Of a DNA stretch of 18,976 nucleotides, positions 8,801 through 14,592 are shown one piece after another. Source of the stretch: Victivallales bacterium (lineage in GTDB: Bacteria > Verrucomicrobiota > Lentisphaeria > Oligosphaerales > Oligosphaeraceae). Position 1 is the first letter of the stretch; the number at the start of each line of letters is the position of its first letter. The position numbers and the translations under genes are program-made. The stretch is from contig CAAGGB010000185.1 of the NCBI GenBank assembly GCA_900769285.1, positions 1 through 18,976 on the forward strand, written 5' to 3'. Under the pieces are notes generated by a model that was given only the letters and a program-made list of their open reading frames with translations, searched no databases and was not told the origin of the DNA.

Positions 8801-9956
8801 GCTCGAAGACGGCGGCCATGTCGGAGGAGCTCGCCTTGGGAAGGTCGAGCTTGGCGTTGAGCTTCCAGCGCGCGTTGGCCTCCTCGCAGAGGAGATACTG
8901 GCGCGGCAGCTTGCGGACGACGGCGCTCTTCGGATAGCGCTTCTGTATCATCTTGAAGTACGTGACGGCGCCCTTCGCGAGCTGCTTCTCGGCGAGCTTG
9001 AGGTTGCCGCCGGCGGCCGTCACCTCGGCGAGGCCGCGGATGGCCTGCGCCTTGTAGAAAAGCCCCTCCGGCATGGGCGACGTCTCGCGGCTGTTCTGGT
9101 CCTCAATCTCCTGGAAGTAGTCCTCGAACTGCTTGATGGTCTGGATGGCGGCCGTGAAGTTGCGGATGCCCTTGATCTTGTTGGCGTCGCCCTTGGCCGC
9201 CTTCAGGGCGTTCTCGCCCTGCAGACACTGGATGCGGGCGACCTGGATGGCCGCCAGCGCACCGATGCCGTCACGCACAAACAGCAGCGACTTCAGCTCG
9301 GACATGGCGTTCCCCAGCACCTTGCCGTCGACGCCCCGGCCGGCGGCCAGCTTGGCCTCCTCCGCCTCAATGCGCGACAGTTGCTTCAGGTAGGTCAGCT
9401 CACGCTCGCCAAGCGAGTCGTCCGGCGGCATCCGGTCGATGTACTTGGCCGCCTCGTCGCCCTTGCCCTGCTCCTTCAGCACCTGGATGAAGTACTGCAG
9501 ACCCGTCACATAGTCCTTCTTGGCGCGCTTGCCCGACGGCGCCTCCGGTATCAGCGAGAAGTACTCGCGGAAATTCTTCTCGGCCTGCGGAAACTGGCGG
9601 AGCTCGGCGTACTTGGTGCCGCGCAGGTAGAGGGTCTGGGTGTAGAGCGGATGACCCTTCTTGAAGGCGGCCAGATGCTTCTCGGCCTCGCCGGCCTTGC
9701 GGATGGAAAAGTAGTAGATGGCGTTCGCCAGCTTCAGGTCGTCCTTGCGGTCCTGGTACTTCCGGGCCATCAGCTTCAGTTGCATGTCCGCGTAGAAGTC
9801 GAAGCGCTCCTGACCCAGGCGTACCAGAAAATCGAGATCACCGTTCCATTCGGCCTGTGACTCCGACGCCGGAGCGGCGCCGCACACGCAGAACGCCGAC
9901 AGCGCCACGGCCGCAAGGCCACGCCCCAGCAAACGCTTCGTCTCTCTCATGCCCAT
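5856..9956 (-). CDS. Giant secreted TPR and coiled-coil protein, 1366 residues
   Basis: A signal peptide (1 to about 30, cleavage near AAPA/S) is followed by many TPR-like helical hairpins (about 40-660, for example LYLRGTKYAELRQFPQAEKN and FRLGDLLYFAGRYAEAREHY). An Ala/Lys/Glu-rich coiled-coil region spans roughly 680-1040, and a second TPR block runs from about 1060 to the end (KAGDAAKALSLVQALLQRN). It is probably a periplasmic or outer-membrane scaffold for the ExbB/ExbD system, analogous in layout to YbgF/CpoB but far larger. Two in-frame ATGs (9956 and 9950) are possible. The nearest purine-rich ribosome site (AAGGG) is about 12 bases before the first, so the exact start is uncertain by two residues. 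It is the first gene of the cluster. Confidence 0.85.
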   Translation of the reverse strand: MGMRETKRLLGRGLAAVALSAFCVCGAAPASESQAEWNGDLDFLVRLGQERFDFYADMQLKLMARKYQDRKDDLKLANAIYYFSIRKAGEAEKHLAAFKKGHPLYTQTLYLRGTKYAELRQFPQAEKNFREYFSLIPEAPSGKRAKKDYVTGLQYFIQVLKEQGKGDEAAKYIDRMPPDDSLGERELTYLKQLSRIEAEEAKLAAGRGVDGKVLGNAMSELKSLLFVRDGIGALAAIQVARIQCLQGENALKAAKGDANKIKGIRNFTAAIQTIKQFEDYFQEIEDQNSRETSPMPEGLFYKAQAIRGLAEVTAAGGNLKLAEKQLAKGAVTYFKMIQKRYPKSAVVRKLPRQYLLCEEANARWKLNAKLDLPKASSSDMAAVFEPAVLLWRDQKNYKGAAERYRELLKKHAKNPGVIPHVPGFMQCLAMLDQYDEGKAVIEQLAKTFPDERSGIGRAALTLGAYADKRMKAAPKGKPNPHKAKQEQLYFWARNLFVDYDPGHPQAAAVAYDLAVSKFNAGVSALREAEKKAADQRPAAVKAAKAKLKEAIPLFRRVATVFSLDPKGKAALMKVGQLCLMADERDLAIDAFRRFLAVDDGSLERADVLEAQFRLGDLLYFAGRYAEAREHYEKVRAMTEAGQPYANVRNAEAFRERAVAYIPITMDRESNLISTQIAVLEERAGKLGNDSYDLEIQARTFAKRLKDLPALTQAIAERRDEMKRVLGSLELDYQKAARAQAKAEAAKPNAPKTEEEFYQIFLKGVEDAARTVVATEREAIATRLKACDEQKAAAEDAIRRGQAQLAALDKATKAQKAAIDKAKARVAELNQAFQTAEKNLADAQAKQTKLQSTLQSSTDDDEIKRTREELKALEAKLAELENTRATVVSVAAKQEVVRCERDIQANEAAIAENTWKAGMVRSDIELAQLDVKAADSERAPLESRSQFIEKVAAVLDGPEAARLKAAPAIRKGIDETVAQIEQASTAEAAALAELTKRLDAGVKRCQARKAELEKQQRETTEAIKPLDREWRSWKDKAIAGYRAYVRAYAKGRYVNQCTTALAGALVDQNQFAEAVSQLNSLLRLPECSDAPGNAKCDPTQTVDVLYQLAKAQTRAKQLSAAAGTYGRLMGSQHEGVRKAVAAMPVGNLFFIADQGLDVGAPAAALQACELLLARIAASRTEAAQLRPALIEKVYIQGARAALKAGDAAKALSLVQALLQRNAKTAFLYEARFLEAEALVMQGKVDEGIGMLNLLLRRVSDVALSNRIRCEIARLFLVAAAKKPDYRASAASIYDSIIAFAKESADLDATWTASPEAKANAPWIDTAFLEAAKLLRADGKADKLAETKALYRRLFPNGAKTAELNALN

Positions 9957-10153
9957 GTGCTTGTCTTTCCCTTCGCTGTTCCCTTGATGACACTCGCGGA
10001 CGAACGCCCCGCGACTCCACCTCCGCTGAACCTAACCGCAACCCACTCCCGACCACACAATACTGCGTCATTTGCGTAAGTCCTTGAAAACAAGACAGCT
10101 ACGTCACAATGACACCCGTGCCCGACCGGTGACGGCGCGTTTAAGCCTACTCT

Positions 10154-10181
10154 ATTTTAATCGCCATTTCCGCAAAAACAA
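10154..10181 (-). promoter_or_regulatory. Candidate promoter of the giant TPR gene
   Basis: On the minus strand TTGTTT (10176-10181) and TAAAAT (10154-10159) are 16 bases apart. The -10 matches the consensus at 5 of 6 positions, but the -35 matches only at TTG. It would give a leader of about 190 bases. Confidence 0.35.
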
Positions 10182-10230
10182 GTGCCACGCAAATAAATTT
10201 CCTCCCCAGTGCGTTCCTTCCAGAAAAAAT

Positions 10231-10264
10231 CGCCGCCGCAAACTTTTTTTTGCGGACGACGGCG
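10231..10264. other. Large imperfect hairpin upstream of the plus-strand locus
   Basis: CCGCAAA (10236-10242) pairs perfectly with TTTGCGG (10249-10255) around a short T-rich loop. The stem can extend by CGCCG (10231-10235) with CGGCG (10260-10264) across a 4-base bulge. It abuts the conserved element that begins at 10268. It could be a regulator site or a barrier between the divergent units; it lacks the T-tract of a terminator. Confidence 0.45.
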
Positions 10265-10267
10265 GAA

Positions 10268-10302
10268 AATGGCCCCGACGTACGAATATATAGATGTGGA
10301 CG
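10268..10302 (+). promoter_or_regulatory. Shared upstream element, copy 1
   Basis: AATGGCCCC (10268-10276), six variable bases, then CGAATATAT (10283-10291), followed by a partly conserved stretch ending GGACG. The same layout with identical spacing recurs at 12967-13000 before cas10. The AT-rich CGAATATAT block stands out against GC-rich surroundings and could contain a -10 region. No standard -35 is seen, so this may be a dedicated promoter or an activator/repressor site. It lies 50 to 84 bases before the start codon. Confidence 0.65.
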
Positions 10303-10351
10303 ACACCGCATCCACTCAACCCACCCACCCCACCCCACAAGGACACGACGC

Positions 10352-12916
10352 ATGAAGTTCAAGGCGGACGACATTCAGAATCCCACCACCCGGCAGAGCA
10401 TCGAGAAGCAGTTGGAGGGCAAGCAGTGGGACTTGAGCATTATGAGCACTCATGGGACGTTCGCCTTGCTCATCAGCAAGCGCTTCCCAGAAGGTGTGTT
10501 CTTTCACTATCCCACCTTTGGCATCGTCAACGTCCTGGCGCAGTCTCATTGGCTTGTGGAGGTGAAGGTCCAGTATCTGCCCAAGCATAATCGTTATGGC
10601 TACTGTGTGCAGCAGGTCGCCTTGCCCAAGGATCCGGATAAGCTGGCGGAAATCAAAGGCGAGGTCAAGACCGAAGCAAGCTTGTCTGTTGCCGAAAGCC
10701 ATGCCATCATGAACCTTGAGCCGTCGCCGTCATGGACGGTGCTCATCGACGAGACGGGAGACCACTTCGTCAACAACGAGCAACTCGGCCAAGGCTCACG
10801 GCTCGGCAAGATGGTGGCGCTGCTGTGCCCGCAGAACACCGATCTGCCTGACCTGACGCCTGGCTGGCACGCGGTCGAGAACAAGCCCATGCTGCCTCAC
10901 GTCATCGGCAATCTGCAGCGCTCGCGCTGTGGCATCATCGGCCTCACCATCAATGAGCTGCCGCTGCTGAACTTCGACCTCTGGAGCGGTGCCATCCGCA
11001 CCCTGATGGATCTGATTGTGCGTCTGTTGCCCATCTCGGGAGGCACCACCGTCACCTTCCTCGTCGAGGAACACAGCGGCTTCGCCCCCGAGAACGGCAC
11101 GGCGGTCATGACGGAGCTTTGCAACGACATCAAGCTCCAGCTCTCGCGCATCGACGCCAGACGTGCCCGCCAACTGACGTTTGAGGCCAAGGTCATCAGC
11201 AAGACGGACAGCCCCTACAACGGCTACGTCGACGCCATCGCCAACTGCTGGGGCAGCCCCCGTCCTGAGTCACAGGAGCTGGTGAAGCCCCTCATTGGTC
11301 CCTGTCTCTGGCAGGGAGACGACAAGAAAGACTTCCAGAAGTTCGTGGACGCGGTTCTCCGGCCAGGCTATCCCCTTCCCCAAGAATGGTCCCAGTTGCT
11401 TGCCGACAGCACCGACTGGCTCGACAACTCCCTGATACGGCATTACTTCGCCCAACTGGCCTCCCAGGCCTCCCAGTCGCCCTCGCTGTGGGAGAGCTTT
11501 CTGAAGGAGACCCGCCAGCATCTGGAGTCAAAAACCGCCGACCCGAGTCTGCTGGCGCGGCAGCTCGAATGGCTGAAGGCGGCGAAGCCAGCGGACACCG
11601 CGCTGTCCGAGGAGCTTCGCCGCAGTTGGCAGGCGCTGCAGTTGGTCGAGGTCAACCGCCGGGAGTCGCGCAGCTCCGACAAGGACTTCCGTGAACTCGT
11701 CGGGCTGCTGTTCCGGCCAGGGTATCTGTTGCCACAGGAGTGGACGCGCCTGCTGGTGCTCTGCTCGCGCTGGCACGGCGTCCCCGCCGTCACGCAGCGG
11801 CTGGAGGAGCTGGCGGAGAGCACCGCCGCCCAGCCTCCGCTGTGGGAGAGCTATCTGGAGGCAACCCGCCAGCATCTGGAGTCGAAGGACATCGACCAGC
11901 GCCTCCTCGGACAGCAGATCGCCTGGCTGAAGGCGGCGATGCCCGCGGACACCGAGCTAACCGAAGACCTGCAGTTGCTCTGGATGACGGCCGAGCTCGC
12001 CGAGGCCAACCACCTCGGAAAGGTCATCAGCGACCCTGAGCTGAAGGAGCGCTTCAAGGAACTCACCGAGCAGATGATTGATGTCCACCCGTCCCTCGTC
12101 GCCTGGGCAACGCTCAATCTCTCCGTCGCCTACACCAACGCCTTCGACTTCGACGGCGCCGAGGAAATCATGGACATCTGGGACCACAAGCCCATGCAGA
12201 TGCTGGGACACCAGTACACCGGCCAAATCCAGTCCACGCTCGGTCAGTTGGCCGCGTTCCAGGGCGACAACGAGGAGGCCATCTACTATTTCGACCGGGC
12301 CATCCGTCATTTCCATAATCAAAACCAGAGCGACGCCAGCATCCTGGACGACGAGCAGACCACCACCTACAAGCTCATCGCCATGCTCGACCTCGGACTG
12401 GCCAACACCCCCGACTTCGACCACGTCGCGGAACGCTACTTCAACCTGCCCCTCGAACAGGCCGCCCTCTTCGTCCCGCAGGACCCCGCGCAGCGCTATA
12501 AGCACCACGTCCTGCTCCGGATGCTGGTCAGCGGCGACTATCCGCAGGCCCGCGAGGCCTACCTGAGCCAGCGCCAGAACTGGCTCACCGGCGCCTACCA
12601 TCCCTGGGAGCTCATCGAATTCTACCGCGCACTCCTCCTCGACGGCGACCTCGACGCTCAGCTCCGACACCTCGACGCCGCCTTCGACATCGCCAAGGCC
12701 GGCGACGCCACGCTCCATGTCATCGCCGCCGTCATCCTCGGCAGCCGCCTCGCCCTCGCCGACGGACGCCTTGACGAGTACCAGGCGCTCCTCGACACCA
12801 TCGCCGACGAACTCCCCGACCTGGGCAAGCGGCTCGACGTCCTCCGCGCCCAGCCACAGGCCAAGCTCCCGCCCCTCGAGCTCGCCGCCCGCGTCCTCCC
12901 CTTCAACTTCAAATAG
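10352..12916 (+). CDS. Unrecognised protein with RNase H-fold-like (DUF3800-like) and TPR-like regions, 854 residues
   Basis: I do not recognise it as a named Cas protein. Residues about 125-300 have the pattern of DUF3800-like, RNase H-fold domains: LIDETGDH (D133, E134, D137), VTFLVEEHSGF (E239/E240) and NGYVDAIANCWG (D294), which could supply metal-binding acids. Residues about 327-442 and 445-560 are a tandem duplication of 118 residues, each with RPGY-LPQEW and LW-ES-L--TRQHLESK. Residues about 580-854 are TPR-like (LGQLAAFQGDNEEAIYYFDRAIRHF at 629-653). No signal peptide or membrane helix is seen, so it is probably cytoplasmic. AAGGA lies 8 bases before the ATG; an in-frame TTG at 10250 would run through the conserved upstream element and is unlikely. 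It precedes cas10 and shares its upstream element, suggesting an accessory effector. The nuclease activity is inferred. Confidence 0.75.
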   Translation: MKFKADDIQNPTTRQSIEKQLEGKQWDLSIMSTHGTFALLISKRFPEGVFFHYPTFGIVNVLAQSHWLVEVKVQYLPKHNRYGYCVQQVALPKDPDKLAEIKGEVKTEASLSVAESHAIMNLEPSPSWTVLIDETGDHFVNNEQLGQGSRLGKMVALLCPQNTDLPDLTPGWHAVENKPMLPHVIGNLQRSRCGIIGLTINELPLLNFDLWSGAIRTLMDLIVRLLPISGGTTVTFLVEEHSGFAPENGTAVMTELCNDIKLQLSRIDARRARQLTFEAKVISKTDSPYNGYVDAIANCWGSPRPESQELVKPLIGPCLWQGDDKKDFQKFVDAVLRPGYPLPQEWSQLLADSTDWLDNSLIRHYFAQLASQASQSPSLWESFLKETRQHLESKTADPSLLARQLEWLKAAKPADTALSEELRRSWQALQLVEVNRRESRSSDKDFRELVGLLFRPGYLLPQEWTRLLVLCSRWHGVPAVTQRLEELAESTAAQPPLWESYLEATRQHLESKDIDQRLLGQQIAWLKAAMPADTELTEDLQLLWMTAELAEANHLGKVISDPELKERFKELTEQMIDVHPSLVAWATLNLSVAYTNAFDFDGAEEIMDIWDHKPMQMLGHQYTGQIQSTLGQLAAFQGDNEEAIYYFDRAIRHFHNQNQSDASILDDEQTTTYKLIAMLDLGLANTPDFDHVAERYFNLPLEQAALFVPQDPAQRYKHHVLLRMLVSGDYPQAREAYLSQRQNWLTGAYHPWELIEFYRALLLDGDLDAQLRHLDAAFDIAKAGDATLHVIAAVILGSRLALADGRLDEYQALLDTIADELPDLGKRLDVLRAQPQAKLPPLELAARVLPFNFK

Positions 12917-12940
12917 CCGCCCACCCGCAAAAAAAATGAC

Positions 12941-12976
12941 GGGGGCCAGCGTTTTCCACGACAAATAATGGCCCCC
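12941..12976. promoter_or_regulatory. Inverted repeat overlapping the cas10 upstream element
   Basis: GGGGGCCA (12941-12948) and TGGCCCCC (12969-12976) are perfect 8-base complements 20 bases apart. The right arm is the start of the shared element. It could be a two-half-site operator or an RNA stem-loop ending the upstream transcript. No T-tract follows. Confidence 0.45.
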
Positions 12977-13000
12977 ATCTGCGAATATATGTAGGGGACG
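12967..13000 (+). promoter_or_regulatory. Shared upstream element, copy 2 (cas10 operon)
   Basis: AATGGCCCC (12967-12975), six bases, CGAATATAT (12982-12990), then a partly matching stretch ending GGGGACG. It aligns without gaps to 10268-10291 across the two conserved blocks. It lies 117 to 150 bases before the cas10 start and is the best candidate for the operon promoter or its regulator site. Confidence 0.65.
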
Positions 13001-13021
13001 CGCTACATTCTGTCGTGGCGA

Positions 13022-13033
13022 CGGCTTCGGCCG
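13022..13033 (+). other. TTCG-capped hairpin in the cas10 leader
   Basis: CGGC-TTCG-GCCG forms a short stem with the exceptionally stable UUCG tetraloop in RNA, extendable by weaker pairs on both sides. It lies in the presumed 5' leader, about 85 bases before cas10. No known riboswitch was recognised. Confidence 0.4.
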
Positions 13034-13116
13034 CTGTAAGAGACGTCCCTGAGCGGGTAGTCAGTGAGTCAGTCTTCCCCCTTCATGAGAACCCTCCAAC
13101 CCAAGGATTGACGGCC

Positions 13117-14592
13117 ATGCAAGTCTTCTACGGCGCCAGCGTCAAGAAAATCCAGGCGTACATCACCCAGACCAACAAGCTGCGCGAAATCGCCGGCGCC
13201 AGCGAGCTGGTCCAGTATGTCTGCACCGAATGCTTCCAGGAGTTCTGCAAAGACCAGGACATCGCCCCGGCAGACGTCGACGTCATCATCCAGGCGGCCG
13301 GCAACATCCGCGCCGTCTTCCGCAACCGCGCCGACGCCGCCAAGGTCATGCTCGCCTTCCCCAAGCTCGTCGCCAAGACGGCTCCCGGGCTCCAGTTCAT
13401 CCAGGCCACCCTCGACCTCGACCACGAACACCCCACCTACGATGACGTGCAGCTCCTCGAGGCGCGCCTGCGCGAGCAACTCCCCGTCCCCGCCGTCCTC
13501 GCCGACTGGTCCGTCACCCGCAAATGCTCCCGCACCGGCGTCCCCGCCGTCGCCACCCACGACGGCAAGCCCATCGACGCCGCCACCCAGGCCAAGCTCG
13601 ACCACGCCGAGTACCATTTCCTCGCCCTCAAACTCAAGCTGGACGAAACTCGACGCTTCCCCGACGACATCAGCCGCATCGCCAACGCCAAATCCTTCGT
13701 CGCCGTCATCCACGCCGACGGCAACAACCTCGGTCAGACGCTCATGCGACTCAAGGACAGCCCCACCTACCACAACGACTGGAAGGGCTTCTCACAAAAG
13801 CTCGACGACGCCACCGTCGGCGCCGCCTGCGCCGCCTACCAGCGGCACTTCGGCGAACAGCGCGACAACCGCTTCCGTCCCATCATCCTCGGCGGCGACG
13901 ACCTCACCGTCGTCTGCGCACCCGACAAGGCCATCGCCTTCACCCAGACCTACCTCGACGAATTCGCCCGCCGCGCCCACGAACACGGCCTCGGCGACCT
14001 CACCGCCTGCGCCGGCATCGCCTTCGTCAAGCAGAACTTCCCCTTCTACTACAGCCTCGACATGGCCGAATTCCTCTGCGGCGCCGCCAAGAAGCGCGCC
14101 AAGGCCGTCAGCATGAACCCCGTCCCCTCCTCGTTCCTCTTCGCCTCCGAACTCGGCAGCTTCGTCGACGACTCCTACACCGCCTACCGCAAGCGCCTCC
14201 TGGACACCCCCGACGGCCACACCTTCGCGTTCGGCCCCTACGCCACTCAGCCCGGCACCGGACTCCCCTGCATCGACGACCTCCTCGCCCTCGCCGACTT
14301 CACGCACGCCTACACACCCATCCGCTCCGGCGTCCGCAAGCTCATCTCCGTCATCCGCTCCAGCCAGTCGGATGCCGCACTCTACGCCGACCGCCTCGAA
14401 CAGCTCGCCACCGACCGCCAGCGCACCTGGGCCGACGGCTTCCTCAAGCCGCTGGCCGCACTCACCGGACAGCCCGCCACCACCTTCCGAGACGCGCTCT
14501 TCAACTCGGACGGCGCCTCACCCATCCTCGACCTGATCACCTGTCTGCATTTTTCCTCCGAATCCGATAACGCCAAGGAGACGAACGACTAA
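13117..14592 (+). CDS. cas10: Cas10-like protein with two palm regions and GGDD, lacking an HD domain
   Basis: Predicted protein of 491 residues, much shorter than typical Cas10/Csm1/Cmr2. It begins directly with a Cmr2-like first palm (VFYGASVKKIQAYITQTNKL at about 3-22, then GASELV), leaving no room for an N-terminal HD nuclease. The second palm shows HADGNNLG (D201) and LGGDDLTVV (GGDD at 259-262), the metal-binding site of the cyclic-oligoadenylate cyclase. Between the palms, KCSRTGVPAV (about 136-145) looks like a zinc ribbon that has kept only one cysteine. A helical C-terminal region follows. It is the large subunit of a type III complex; cOA synthesis is plausible and DNA cleavage is not. 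AAGGA lies 9 bases before this ATG. An in-frame GTG at 13015 would add 34 residues without family similarity. The stop overlaps the next start (TAATG). Confidence 0.88.
   Translation: MQVFYGASVKKIQAYITQTNKLREIAGASELVQYVCTECFQEFCKDQDIAPADVDVIIQAAGNIRAVFRNRADAAKVMLAFPKLVAKTAPGLQFIQATLDLDHEHPTYDDVQLLEARLREQLPVPAVLADWSVTRKCSRTGVPAVATHDGKPIDAATQAKLDHAEYHFLALKLKLDETRRFPDDISRIANAKSFVAVIHADGNNLGQTLMRLKDSPTYHNDWKGFSQKLDDATVGAACAAYQRHFGEQRDNRFRPIILGGDDLTVVCAPDKAIAFTQTYLDEFARRAHEHGLGDLTACAGIAFVKQNFPFYYSLDMAEFLCGAAKKRAKAVSMNPVPSSFLFASELGSFVDDSYTAYRKRLLDTPDGHTFAFGPYATQPGTGLPCIDDLLALADFTHAYTPIRSGVRKLISVIRSSQSDAALYADRLEQLATDRQRTWADGFLKPLAALTGQPATTFRDALFNSDGASPILDLITCLHFSSESDNAKETND

Larger units (their letters stand above)
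9957..10351. other. Divergent intergenic region, no gene seen
   Basis: These 395 bases separate the minus-strand envelope cluster from the plus-strand type III locus. They hold the candidate minus-strand promoter, a large hairpin at 10231-10264, the conserved element at 10268-10302, and a C/A-rich, apparently unstructured leader (10303-10351). Short open frames are present but lack ribosome sites and family resemblance. No tRNA or small-RNA signature was recognised. Confidence 0.6.

Noticed and set aside
6561..9860. Very long open frame (about 1099 codons) antisense to the giant TPR gene
   Set aside because: It is a shadow caused by strong third-position C bias. Its translation is a monotonous Leu/Gly/Val/Asp mix with no domain, whereas the minus-strand frame has a signal peptide and TPRs.
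10270..10291. Sigma54 promoter in the shared element
   Set aside because: TGGC at the left suggested a -24 site, but the required GC about ten bases after GG is CG in both copies and no TTGC-like -12 box is present.
10072..10293. Small open frame of about 73 codons in the divergent intergenic region
   Set aside because: No ribosome site, basic low-information translation, and it covers the hairpin and promoter-like sequences.
10250..10351. Upstream TTG start for the 854-residue protein
   Set aside because: The extra residues would be translated from the hairpin and conserved element and are Arg/Pro/His-rich with no ribosome site. The ATG at 10352 has AAGGA at good spacing.
10352..12916. TPR-CHAT protease (Csx29-like) homologue
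   Set aside because: The protein has TPR-like helices, but I see no His/Cys dyad region resembling a CHAT domain. The N-terminal acids fit an RNase H-type pattern better.
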